Below, piece by piece: positions 1 to 9,801 of a DNA stretch of 64,000 bases. Position 1 is the stretch's first letter; every line of letters begins with the position of its first letter. Both the position numbers and the translations under genes were made by a program. The notes beneath the pieces are model-generated. The model ran no database searches. It had not been told where the DNA came from and saw nothing but the letters and a program-made list of their open reading frames with translations. Where the stretch lies: NCBI RefSeq assembly GCF_932294415.1, contig NC_065543.1, positions 44,104,277-44,168,276 of the forward strand, given 5' to 3'. This DNA is from Quercus robur (Eukaryota > Streptophyta > Magnoliopsida > Fagales > Fagaceae).

Positions 1-170
1 TACAAGATAGATTCCATTTTGCCAGACTATGAGCTACAACATTCGTACATCTTGGAACCCAAGTGAAAGAAACACTGAAATTGCAAGGAAAGCAGGGAAA
101 ATTCCTGCATTATAGAGTTGATTCTCCACGGCATGCTGGCTGTTGGGGAGGAAATAAGAAGTGAGAGCAT
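1..170 (-). pseudogene. LINE RNase H tail fragment (left edge)
   Basis: Read on the minus strand, bases 1 to about 92 encode VSFTWVPRCTNVVAHSLAKW. This is the typical end of the RNase H domain carried by plant L1-type LINEs, with the tryptophan-proline and A-H-S-L-A-K signature. A short stretch upstream (about 92-170) continues the domain in another frame, so the copy is broken. The rest runs off the left edge of the window. Only the domain tail is visible, so the element's length and ends are unknown. Confidence 0.6.
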
Positions 171-232
171 CTTCAATAAACCCTTTAAAGTCATGTTTGG
201 AGAGCAAACCCACAAAAATTAGTTCCAACAAC

Positions 233-372
233 CTCTCCAAAATCTAAAAAATAGAATAGATTAGCCACAGTACTCTCCACACATGAAGATAATAACATGA
301 AGCTCTCCAAAATCTAAAAAATAGAATAGATTAGCCACAATACTCTCCACACATGAAGATAATAACATGAAG
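233..372. repeat. 70-bp tandem duplication
   Basis: Bases 233-302 and 303-372 are the same 70-bp unit beginning CTCTCCAAAATCT. I see a single difference (CACAGT against CACAAT), so this is a recent local duplication. It has no coding content. Confidence 0.9.
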
Positions 373-1440
373 AGTTATTATCGCTCTCCAAATGAATTTT
401 TATGACTAAAATATTCAGCCTCTTCTCTCCACTAATTAAAATATTCAACTACTCTCTCTTTTTCTATGCACATTAAGAATAAAGAATAAAGAAAGAACAA
501 AGAAATGATGAGAAATTAATATTCAAACATGATAGAAAACAGATAGGAACTGTTTGAAAATGTATTAGAATAAGTACAAATCAATGTAAAAATTTGACTA
601 GGCTACTAGAAATGACTCGAGTCTCATTAAAAAAATGATTAATTCAACACTTCCATCAGCTAATAAAATTCATTACCTATCTTAAAATCTCAACTTTTGC
701 CTTAAAAGCCAAAGGTTTTGTAATTGAATTAACACTTTGCCATGCACAAAGTGTTTGGGGGTTTAGGAAGGAAATTGTTCGAATTGTAGGGTTAACAGTA
801 TATTGTAATTATTTCTAAAAAAAAAAAAAAAAAAATTCTGCCTTAAGGACAACTAACAACACCTCATTACATTCTCAAAAAAAACAACACCTCATTAGTT
901 TTTTAATTAAGACCTGAAATATATAGCATTTATTAAGATATCATGTATGATAAGATATATCCATATTTTAATAATATCTTTATTGCAAGGTGTAAATCCA
1001 TTATAGAATTTAATCAATTTAACAAACAATTTAGAAAATAATTAATTTAATAATAATGTGCCCAACAGGAAACGCTCCTCCCTCGTCTGATTAGGTAGGT
1101 AAGAGCGCTGCGCCGCTGTCATATTCCTGATTAGAATTTGTAGGGCCCATTTAAAAAAGGTAGACCCAACTTGGCCTACCATACCAAAATTTCCTTCCAA
1201 TTACACCAAAGTCACGGGACCCACCACCACATTTATTTACTCCTCTTTTATTTGACCAAGTCCACCCAACTCGCAAAACAGTGAAAACACCCAATCATTT
1301 ACTACACTTCACAACGGCACAAATCACCGAAATTACCAAAACACCCTCCTCCATCACTCTACTAGATAAACTTGTATTACCTGCTACTCCCGGTCTCTCT
1401 TCTTGACTACCGGTATTTCCCGGTCACCGCCATTGCCGTT
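373..1440. other. AT-rich intergenic stretch, upstream flank of the 14-1-1-like gene
   Basis: I see no gene or element here. There are A-runs near 820 and 880. The sequence becomes less AT-rich from about 1070 toward the gene, which fits a promoter-proximal region. Confidence 0.5.
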
Positions 1441-1466
1441 ACAATCTTCATGTTTTTCTGAAACCG

Positions 1467-1474
1467 TATATAAA
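1467..1474 (+). promoter_or_regulatory. TATA box of the 14-1-1-like gene
   Basis: TATATAAA lies 66 bases upstream of the ATG at 1533, a normal spacing for a short plant 5' leader. The leader is purine-rich (GAGAGAAAGAGAGAG). The gene assignment is by position only. Confidence 0.6.
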
Positions 1475-1532
1475 ACCCAGGCCTCAGAGAAATAAGAGAG
1501 AGAAAGAGAGAGATATCTAGGGTTTGTAGAAA

Positions 1533-2123
1533 ATGGTTGCAGAAACGTCTCACAGTCACAGAGACATTGAAACGAACAGTGAGGATGTAACCAACACACT
1601 GATGGGAAACAATCGGTGTTGTTGCTTCCCTTCAATCTTTACTCCGTCATCGCGAAGATCCTCCGCCGTCGGATTATCCTGGTGGGAACGGGTCGGGTCG
1701 AGCGACGATAAGTGGTGGTCCGGAGGCTTTCGCGCCTTGAAGAAAGTCCGGGAGTGGTCGGAGATCGTCGCCGGACCGAGATGGAAGACGTTCATTCGCA
1801 GATTCAATCGGAGCAAGAGCGGAGGCGGAAGCAGCGGCGGCGGCGGCGGCGTTGGTAATTGTAATCGGCACGGAAAATTCCAATACGATCCGTTGAGTTA
1901 CGCGCTGAACTTCGACGAAGGCCCGGGGCAGAACGGTAATCTGGACGAAGACGACGATTACCACTTGTTTCGGAACTTCTCAACCCGGTACGCTTCGGTG
2001 CCGGGTCAGTTGCCGGCGAAATCGGCGAATTCTTCATCATCTTCGACTTCGTCCACGTCGACGAAGTTGTTATCGACGCCGCCGCCTTTGGATTCCGGTA
2101 GACACGTGGCAGTATCGACGTAA
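1533..2123 (+). CDS. Syringolide-induced protein 14-1-1-like protein
   Basis: This is an intronless reading frame of 196 codons with a TATA box 66 bp upstream. The protein has a short Cys-rich N-terminal patch (NNRCCCFPS, about residues 26-34). A basic/aromatic region follows with WWSGGFRALKKVREWSE and RWKTFIRRF. Next come a Ser/Gly-rich linker and the hallmark block KFQYDPLSYALNFDEG (about residues 114-129), then a Ser/Thr/Pro-rich tail. This layout matches the plant family named after soybean syringolide-induced 14-1-1, whose members are small, intronless and often induced by stress. The biochemical role is unknown, and no catalytic motif, signal peptide or membrane segment is visible. The poly-Gly run (GGGSSGGGGGVG) is GC-rich and probably length-variable. 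Gene reality looks firm; the function is not established. Confidence 0.85.
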   Translation: MVAETSHSHRDIETNSEDVTNTLMGNNRCCCFPSIFTPSSRRSSAVGLSWWERVGSSDDKWWSGGFRALKKVREWSEIVAGPRWKTFIRRFNRSKSGGGSSGGGGGVGNCNRHGKFQYDPLSYALNFDEGPGQNGNLDEDDDYHLFRNFSTRYASVPGQLPAKSANSSSSSTSSTSTKLLSTPPPLDSGRHVAVST

Positions 2124-2579
2124 TATGCGGCGTGAACAGCGCAGGCGCTGAGCTGGATGGTGTTGGATGATGACAAGATAACGTGGCGGCGGCAATTACT
2201 TTTTTATTTATTTATTTAATATTTAATATTTATTGTTTGATATTTTATAGATACTTTTTTTGATATATATATTAATAAAGAAAAAAATTATGAATGATGC
2301 GTGTGTGATTAGGATTAGTGAAACAAAAGGATTGGTTTTGCAAATGGCATTTGCCATTAATTTGGTTAGGTAAAAGGTTGGGTTGTCTTTGTGACGAAAG
2401 GTGTAAAGGTGTTGGGTGTACATTTCTATGATATATGAACATATGAGGTGTCTTATGTTTGAACAAAGTCAAATAATCCAATAACAATGTTACCTTGCTG
2501 ATGGGTTTTTGTAAAATTATACTATGTTCCTGTATGTGGATAAGGTATATAATGTTTCGAGTATGTATATTTGAACTCT

Positions 2580-2815
2580 CACGGACTCATTAATGTATGG
2601 ACATTACGCGTTGTGAAAAAACAGAAGAAATATAATATCTTTTTGCTTGTTGTAGGTTCTTATAGAAAGCACATTAATGTATGGATTTTATGTGTTGTGA
2701 GAGAGCAGAAGAAACATAATATCCTTTTGCTCCTCATTGTATGTTTTTATAGAAGACTCATTAATGTATGGATTTTAAGCGTTGTGAGAAAGTAAAAGAA
2801 ACATATTACGTTTTG
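2580..2815. repeat. Three-copy tandem repeat, 84-87 bp units
   Basis: The phrase CATTAATGTATGGA recurs at about 2588, 2672 and 2759. Each copy is followed by GTTGTGA, GAAGAAA, TAATATC and TTTTGCT blocks. The last unit is interrupted by the MITE at about 2808-3170, and its tail (CATATCTTTTTGTTTGTTGTAGG) resumes right after that element. The single open frame over this stretch is a by-product of the repeat. Confidence 0.8.
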
Positions 2816-3170
2816 AACAAAATTTAGTTACAAAATTGTTTGTAATTTAAGATTACAGCTTTACTCAATAAAATAAATATTACTGCACATTTTGAAAATA
2901 TAACCGTTAAATTACATTCTTTATGCTTTTAATACACATGTCAAATTTTGTGTCAATCATATATTATTTACTAATTTTAAACTACAAAAACTTTCAATTT
3001 AAATAATTTATTGATGGCATAAATATTGATCTTTAATTTTCTAAAACTTTTGTAAGGAGAATATAAGAAGAAAATGTAATCTAATAATAAATTTGTCAAA
3101 TCTCCAATGAATAGATATTGAGCAAAATTATAATCTTAGATTATAACAAATTTTGTAACTAAACTTTTTT
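2808..3170. mobile_element. MITE with about 50-bp inverted ends
   Basis: The left end (AATTTAGTTACAAAATTG, then AAGATTACAGCTTTACTCAAT) is mirrored by the right end when the right end is reverse-complemented (AGTTTAGTTACAAAATTTG, then AAGATTATAATTTTGCTCAAT). No coding content is present. The element splits a tandem repeat unit, and CATAT occurs on both sides. I cannot fix the superfamily because the target duplication is unclear. Confidence 0.6.
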
Positions 3171-3714
3171 CATATCTTTTTGTTTGTTGTAGGTTCATAA
3201 TAACTTTTTGCTTGTTGGTAGTTCTTATGTAGCTTCCAACGCAATTTTCATTTTTCTTTTTTCCTTTTTTTTTTTTTTTTTGTGTTTTTGCTATGAATTG
3301 TGATGTAAATGTGATGCAATTCTTTAGTGAGCTAAATTGTATAGTTCTTTTTCACACTACTTTCCGCGAAAGAAAATTTGTACCATATATCCCTTTTATA
3401 CTAATTTAAATGTGTTTTGCTTGACGTTACAAAAAGAAAGTGTCTTGCTTTTTACTTTTCGGATGTTTTAAGATAAATATTTGTTCTCTCCAACCAATGG
3501 ATAAAAAAGAAGTAAAACGAGGAACATTCCTTTCCCCCTCTACAAAGGCTTCTACAAATGTAAAGACTTGATTTTTTTTTTTTTTTTTTTTTTTCATTTC
3601 CTTAAACTATTCTTCTTTTTAACTTCTTCTATTTTTATTTATTAGTGTTATATATTTTATTTGTAGTTAGTTTAAACCTAAGAAAAAGGTCTTAGGCATT
3701 AAAAAAGAAGTTCA

Positions 3715-4565
3715 GTGTAGGCTGAATGCTAGACTAAAATTTAGTTATTTTGTTATGAATGAATTTACTTCAATTAGTCTATTTAAAATTTATAGTCAAT
3801 CTCTTTTACTCTTTGACTTCCCAAAAAAATTAATAGTTAATCTCAAACTCTTGTGACTAAAAAATTAATGTTATTGTTGTATTCGTATTATTTAAAAACA
3901 TAAAGAAGATTATATGAAGGTTTTTATTTGAAGCTTTCTCCACTTCTAGCATGGTGTTAAGAAGATTCTTTTTTTTTTTTTTTTAAATGTTGTTTTAGAT
4001 TGGTGTAGGTTGAATGCTAGACTAAAATTAAGTTATTTTGTTATAAATGAATTTACTACAATTAGTCTATTTAAAATTTATAGTCAATCTCTTTTACTCG
4101 TTGAGTTCCCAAAAAAATTAATAGTCAATCTCAAACTCTTGTGACTAAAAATGTTATTGTTGTATTTGTATTATTTAGAAAAATAAAGAAGATTATATGT
4201 AGGTTTTTATTTGAAACTTTCTCCACTTCTAACATGGTGTTAAGAAGATTCTTAAAAAAAAAAAAAAAGTGTTTTAGACTAGTGTAGGTTGAATGCTAGA
4301 CTAAAATTTAGTTATTTTGTTATGAATGAATTTACTACAATTAGTCTATTTTAAAATTTATAGTCAATCTCTTTTACTCGTTCACTTCCCAAAAAAATTA
4401 GTAGTCAATCTCAAACTCTTGTGACTAATAATGTTATTGTTGTATTCGTATTATTTAGAAAAATAAAGAAGATTATATGGAGGTTTTTATTTTAAACTTT
4501 CTCCACTTCTAACATGATGTTAAGAAGATTCTTTTTTATAATTAAAAAAATGGTGTTTTAGACTA
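3715..4565. repeat. Three tandem copies of a 280-290 bp AT-rich unit
   Basis: Units start at GTGTAGG near 3715, 4003 and 4282. All contain TGAATGCTAGACTAAAAT, GAATTTACT, TAGTCAATCTCTTTTACTC, CTCAAACTCTTGTGACTAA and TTCTCCACTTCTA in that order. Differences are scattered point changes and variable T/A runs. The spacings are about 288 and 279 bp. The units are non-coding. Confidence 0.9.
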
Positions 4566-4574
4566 TTTTATTTT

Positions 4575-4943
4575 GGTTAAAAAGCAAAACTGACCCTCTA
4601 ACTTTTTTCAAATTTTATTTCAGTCCTCTAACTTTGATTTCATTCATTTCAGTCCTCTAAATTTCAAATTTATTCAATTAAAGCCTTTCTCTTAACTTTT
4701 GTTAAAATTTTTTGAAATAAAAAATCTGGAAAATATTTTTCAATCATTAATTGAATTTTTTTAATTTAAAAATTTTGAATTTTTTTTATAAAATTGAAAA
4801 TTAACCACAACATATAACAAAAGTTGATGGAAAATTCTTAATTGAGTAAACTTGAAAGTTAGAGGACTGAAATGAACAAAAGCAAAGTTAGAGGATTGAA
4901 ATAAAATCTGAAGAAACTTAGAGGATTAGTTTTGCATTTTACC
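4575..4943. mobile_element. MULE-type MITE with long inverted ends
   Basis: This 369-bp element has left-end text (CTCTAACTTTTTTCAAATTT, CAGTCCTCTAACTTTG) that is the reverse complement of its right end (CAAAGTTAGAGGATTGAAAT and so on). The tips are GGTTAAAA and TTTTACC. ATTTTATTTT is present directly on both sides (4565-4574 and 4944-4953). A 9-10 bp target duplication with long inverted ends points to a Mutator-type non-autonomous element. It sits at the end of the three-copy tandem repeat. Confidence 0.75.
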
Positions 4944-4953
4944 ATTTTATTTT

Positions 4954-6936
4954 TCATTAATAATCTTGTTATTTATAATCAAGACACATATCTTGGGTGG
5001 GAGGAACTACCGATCTATGCGAAAGAACAATTAATAATGTTCATCTGAATTGTTCAAACTTTCAACTTGTTTCTTGAATTTTATGAAAGACTTGCACAAT
5101 TTTTGTATCTTTCTTACTTTTGTCTTTTGTGCAGTCTGAATAATGTTGTAATTCATATTCTTTGCACAATTAATAATGTTATGTTACGTCAGTTTAAAGT
5201 TCGTATTCTTTGGGTCCGTCCTACAACAAATGAAAGTTTGTGAACATACTATGTTGAAGAATGATAAAGAACAAAGTAATGGATGTGAGTGTTAGCAAGG
5301 GCAGAAAAAAACCCAAGAAGCCCCTCTCTCTCACCCAAAATGACAAATGCCCCATGGATTGAGAATGTATCTACTACATCAGCCATATGTAATATGCTGT
5401 TTACAAACTTTTGGATCTCACATATGAGCATCTTCCATTTAACATCTTTTCCTTCTCACACTCAAAAAGACAAACACCTCCTCAATAGAGAACTTCTGAA
5501 AATAATAAGGTCGACAATTGTGAGAGGCATGTTGCATTGATCGGATGCTTAAGAAACTAATTAATCTTGCTAGGTTTAGTGTTGGCAAATTCCATGACAA
5601 TGTAAATAGTTAAGTGTGTCTGTAATAAGTTTATTAAAGTTCAAGACAATTTGTACAAGATGCAGCTCAATAAAGACAACGTTCAGTTGTCCTTAGATAG
5701 AGGCTCAATTGCCCCTCTATCGAGAACAAAGTAATGATTGCCACTCAATCAAGACTGGACGTTTCAGTTGTGAATGCAAGTGAGTAATTTGTGAAGCACT
5801 CAAATAATCGGAGAGTTCAAAGGTTTGGAGTAGTAGAATGTTTTTAATGTAAGTTATGTACTGGGATTGTAGGGTTTAGGTTAGAGGTTTTAACCTCAAT
5901 TGTAACAACTTCTCTTAATTATAATGGATTGCTTATTTGGGGAAGATTTTCTTTTTAGTGGGTTTTCCTTTGGAGTTTGGAGTGTTCTCTATTGGTTTTC
6001 TACTTCGTTTAGTTTGTTATTGTATCGTTGTCTCATATTTATTGTGGTTGATTGATTTGCAATTGATGACGCCTCATGCCTATGCTACTTTAAATTGATT
6101 ACAACTTTATTGGTTAAATTGGCATAATTTGACTTAATCTATAAAATTCATTGTATAATATACAACTGGGGTATAAAATACCTAACATTTATCATACCTT
6201 TTAATACTTTTACAATAAATTTTTTAATTTACTTTTAAATTTTATTTTTACTTATTTTATCTTATTAAGATATATTATGCATATCTCCTTACATATCTGT
6301 GTTTAAAATTTTGTTTTGACAGTTACTATCTCAATGTGATTCAAAGAGCAAGCTTAACCAATTGAATATGTTATAAAGGATGTTGAATATTTTTTCCCCA
6401 ACTTCATATTGTGAAACAGATACTTTTATTCTGATTCTTAAAAAAAGTTATACTTTTATTTAATTTTTTTTTTAATATAATTTTGTTATATCGATTATTT
6501 TTTCACAATTAATTTTGTTCAATTTTGTCAATTATAACTAAAATTCTATTTCACCACTCAGTTTAATTCTACACATCCATGATCTACCTCAGACTAATTT
6601 TTGAGAGATTTTAATGTTTATTTTATTTCATAAATATATATTTAGTATTACAAACTTTCATTTAATGTGAAACAAAAAAAAAAATGATTTTCAAAGTTGA
6701 AATAACTTTGTGGAATATTGTTAACTACAAAATATTTTTTATAACTATTAAGTTGTTAAATTATTACTAATTCTTATTTGAGTTCATTGCTAATACTATT
6801 TTATTATCTATAATTCAAATGTCACAATTCCTAATGTGAAAACAGTTATGCCTCTAGACTGATTACTTTGTGATGAATGGGTGTTTAAAAGCAACTCAAT
6901 GCAGCTGAACTAACGCAGAACTGAGCTGATTTTGAA
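4954..6936. other. Intergenic, no gene recognised
   Basis: AT-rich sequence without a supported gene. The frame over 5289-5540 shows no family signal. The 5560-6100 stretch has the look of a decayed retroelement long terminal repeat, but I found no partner or flanking duplication and do not call it. Confidence 0.4.
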
Positions 6937-7052
6937 TTCTAGACGGGTCATAGTTCAACAGAGTAGTGAGGAAAGCTTGGAGGAAATACTGTGAAAAAAA
7001 AAAAAAAAAAAAAAAGACTTCTAGACGGGTCATAGTTCAACAGAGTAGTGAG
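6937..7052 (+). mobile_element. Tiny poly(A) retroposon flanked by a 34-bp target duplication
   Basis: The 34-bp phrase starting TTCTAGACGGGTCATAG is identical at 6937-6970 and 7019-7052. Between the copies lie only 48 bases: about 23 of unique sequence (GAAAGCTTGGAGGAAATACT and a few more) and then a run of about 22 A. This is what a severely 5'-truncated LINE-mobilised insertion looks like, with an unusually long target duplication. Confidence 0.7.
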
Positions 7053-7351
7053 TTTTGATGGGCAGACTTGACTACCCTGGTCACAGTCTCTTTCTTTTTT
7101 GGGGTCCATCCTGTAACCAGGATTTTGAGAATATTTTGTGTGTCAGCTATGGAAAATGGCCGACATTAAAGTGGCTAGAGGATTCTAATCTTCTTTTTTC
7201 TTTGATAGAGAGAAAGAGGATTCTAATCTAGATGTACTATGACTACAAACTTTTAAAATTAAATGTTTCATCCTCTTTTTTCTTTTCTTTTTTTCCTTTT
7301 ATCTTTCTTTTTTAGGAAAAAAAAAAACTATCATTCACGTAAGTGAAACAT

Positions 7352-7558
7352 TTACGTCCGAGAAACATTTACGTCAAAGAACAAAACTTCTAAGACAGGA
7401 GGAGAAAGATTTTCCATCCAAGTTACATCATTAAAGATATATTTAACAAACTTAATTAAAAAGTGCGCTATTGAATTACCAGATCGATTGACACATGAGA
7501 AAAAGCTATCACGAAGACCAGCATCAATGTCTTTATTTCTTGCAAAATATTTGTTCAC
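7352..7558 (-). pseudogene. LINE RNase H C-terminal fragment
   Basis: The minus-strand translation contains FFSCVNRSGNSIAHFLIKF, then WMENLSPPVLEVLFFDV. This matches the end of the RNase H domain of plant non-LTR retrotransposons (the usual pattern is V-x-R-x-G-N-x-A-H, then WMED-x-P). Nothing of the reverse transcriptase is present, so the copy is heavily 5'-truncated. A pyrimidine-rich run at about 7265-7320 could be the remains of its poly(A) tail. Confidence 0.65.
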
Positions 7559-7559
7559 A

Positions 7560-8935
7560 TTACATAATTGACTACATATGCACAGCTAGACATAAGTTGC
7601 TTGTTTTTTATGTTATCAACATTGCAGTGTCACGCAAATTTTTTTAATATTTTTTTATTTATTAACAAGATGTCACAGAATTTTTATTTTTCTCTCTCTT
7701 TAAGATATCTGTTTTTGAAACTTTATTATAGTTTTTTGGATGATGGTGGTCTATAAAGGTGGTGAATGATGAAGAGGATGTGTGTAGGATAAAGTATTTT
7801 TTTATTTGTATTTTTTTAATATATGGAGGTAGAAGACAAACTTTTCATTGTTGTGTGTTGAGAGAGTTTATTCTATGGGGATAAATTAAATAATGGCCCT
7901 AAACTTATCGTAAAAAGAACTATTCTTGAATTCCTTTTGTTTGTTAATAAAGATATAGGGATACGAATCTAATCTCATGTTATTCTTGAATTAGGCTATT
8001 GTGGGTATTTGGATGTTTTAGAAGCATCTTCCATTTACAAATTAGAAAAGAAAGAAATTTAAAATAAATAAATTTAGTAATTTTTTTAATGTGAATAATA
8101 AATGTAGTAATTGTATTGTATCAAAGATACACAACTCCTTGGGAGTAAAATAGTACTAAGTCTTCATGGATTGAACATATGCCCTCCCAAATAAGAGAGT
8201 ATGGAATTACCTTTGACCCAAATACTCCTTGATTAAAGCATTTATAATTCAAGTATATAATTGTGTACAAGTCAAGGGCCTCTATTTATTATTATTATTT
8301 TTTATTTAAGGGACGAGAAGGGGAGAGAAAAGAGCCCGTGGTATGAGTACTGGAGACATAGAAAGGTGCCAATTGGATTGTAATCTCAATGTGTTAATGA
8401 CATTATTTATTTTTTTATTTTTTATTTTTTTGTTTACATCAAAGTACCGAATGTGAGATTTGAACTCAAATTTTTTGTAGTAGAATTAGATAATTTTATT
8501 GAGTTACAAAACTTTTAATATTATTAAATGAAACTACCTAAGCCAATGAAAAGGACAACTATCACCCCCCACCCAAAAAAAAAAAAAAAATTCATAGGTG
8601 CTGTGACTGCTGTCATCTTCAAAGTAATCTGATTTCCAGCCTTGGTTTTCTCAAATACAACCTACACGCAATATACACTTCACTATAACTTTTTCTTGCT
8701 TGTACAGTTGTACGTAATCATTATTTTTTTGCCGCACATTACATCACCAAAAGGGCACATCTGTTGGGTCTGGCTTAGGCCAACCTCAATTCCTAACAAG
8801 CGCCATTTTCCCTAAAATATAAAGTTCAAAGTTTGACTAGTATGATGGATATAAGAAAGAAAAATATAATTTAATGGTAGATTTGTTAAAATTTAAATCT
8901 AATAAAGTTTGGTTACAAATTTGGCTAGAGTCTTA
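7560..8935. other. AT-rich intergenic, no gene recognised
   Basis: Low-complexity A/T runs, with no reading frame that has family signal. A mixed C/A run occurs near 8563-8590. Confidence 0.4.
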
Positions 8936-9185
8936 GGGGCGGTTTGGATCCCACATTTCTGTATTGCGTTTTTTGCTATGCGAGTTTTTTTTTTTTTTTG
9001 CTTCAGCCGCACCTTTTGACTAAGTCAATTGTGAACAGTGCATTGTTCACAAATTACATTTTTCAGCAACTTTTTCATTAAAAATAGGTCCTACAATACT
9101 ATTCACACATTTAAAAATTATTTTGCTACAAGTGTTTTCAGTTTTCAGTTTCAACAAAATAAGTTCTATCCAAACAAACCCTTGT
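8936..9185. mobile_element. hAT-like MITE
   Basis: The ends GGGCGGTTTGGAT and ATCCAAACAAACCC are imperfect inverted repeats. The inner text (CAGTTTTCAGTTTCAACAAA, ACTATTCACACATTTAAAAA) recurs in related form in the 16500-16760 and 17672-19240 stretches. The target duplication is unclear, so the hAT label rests on TIR style only. Confidence 0.5.
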
Positions 9186-9340
9186 TCCTTAACTCACAAT
9201 ATGAAAATGAAGGAAAATGAGGCAGCCTAAGGCATTCTCAGCAAGACAAATTTGTATGATATATGCACACAAGGCATAAAAGGCAGATATACATGATTGT
9301 TCAAAATATAAGATATAACATCTGCATATGAACTCTAATG

Positions 9341-9600
9341 GGCCAAAATGTCACAATAGCACTGTTCATTGAAATATATATCAATCTACCTCTGTTTCAA
9401 AAATATATAAAGATCTACTACTTTTTAGGTACTTGAGTTCTATAGAAAAATTTTGTGGCAATTTTGAAGGTAATTTTTTCAAAGAATTCAAGTTATACGA
9501 CAAACTCAAGTTTCACATGAATTTAAAAAAGGTGATAGATCCAAAATAATGGTCGATTGATATATATTTCGGTAAACAGTAGTATTTGGCCATTTTGGCC
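9341..9600. mobile_element. 260-bp MITE with about 60-bp inverted ends
   Basis: The left end GGCCAAAATGTCACAATAGC, followed by a block ending AAATATATATCAATC, is mirrored by the right end (GATTGATATATATTTCGG to TTGGCCATTTTGGCC). CTCTAATG precedes it and TTCTAATG follows it, a target duplication of about 7-9 bp. It lies about 200 bp past the RDR2 stop codon. It has no coding content. Confidence 0.65.
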
Positions 9601-9801
9601 CTTCTAATGCTCATTGGTAGTTTATATCAATGGCCTAAGGCACATATTTGGGTAACAATCTAAACTTGGGTCATTGCTCATAGGTCATGCTGAAAGAGTC
9701 AACTACAAGGGGAAAGTACTTTCCCAATCAATCCAGATTTATACAACAATTCATTATCCTGCAAGGGGTACAACATGAATAAATTCCTGAACACAAACTG
9801 G

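Noticed and set aside
5560-6100. Stretch with the style of a retroelement long terminal repeat
   Set aside because: No second copy, no clear TG...CA ends and no flanking duplication could be found by eye, so I do not name it as an element.
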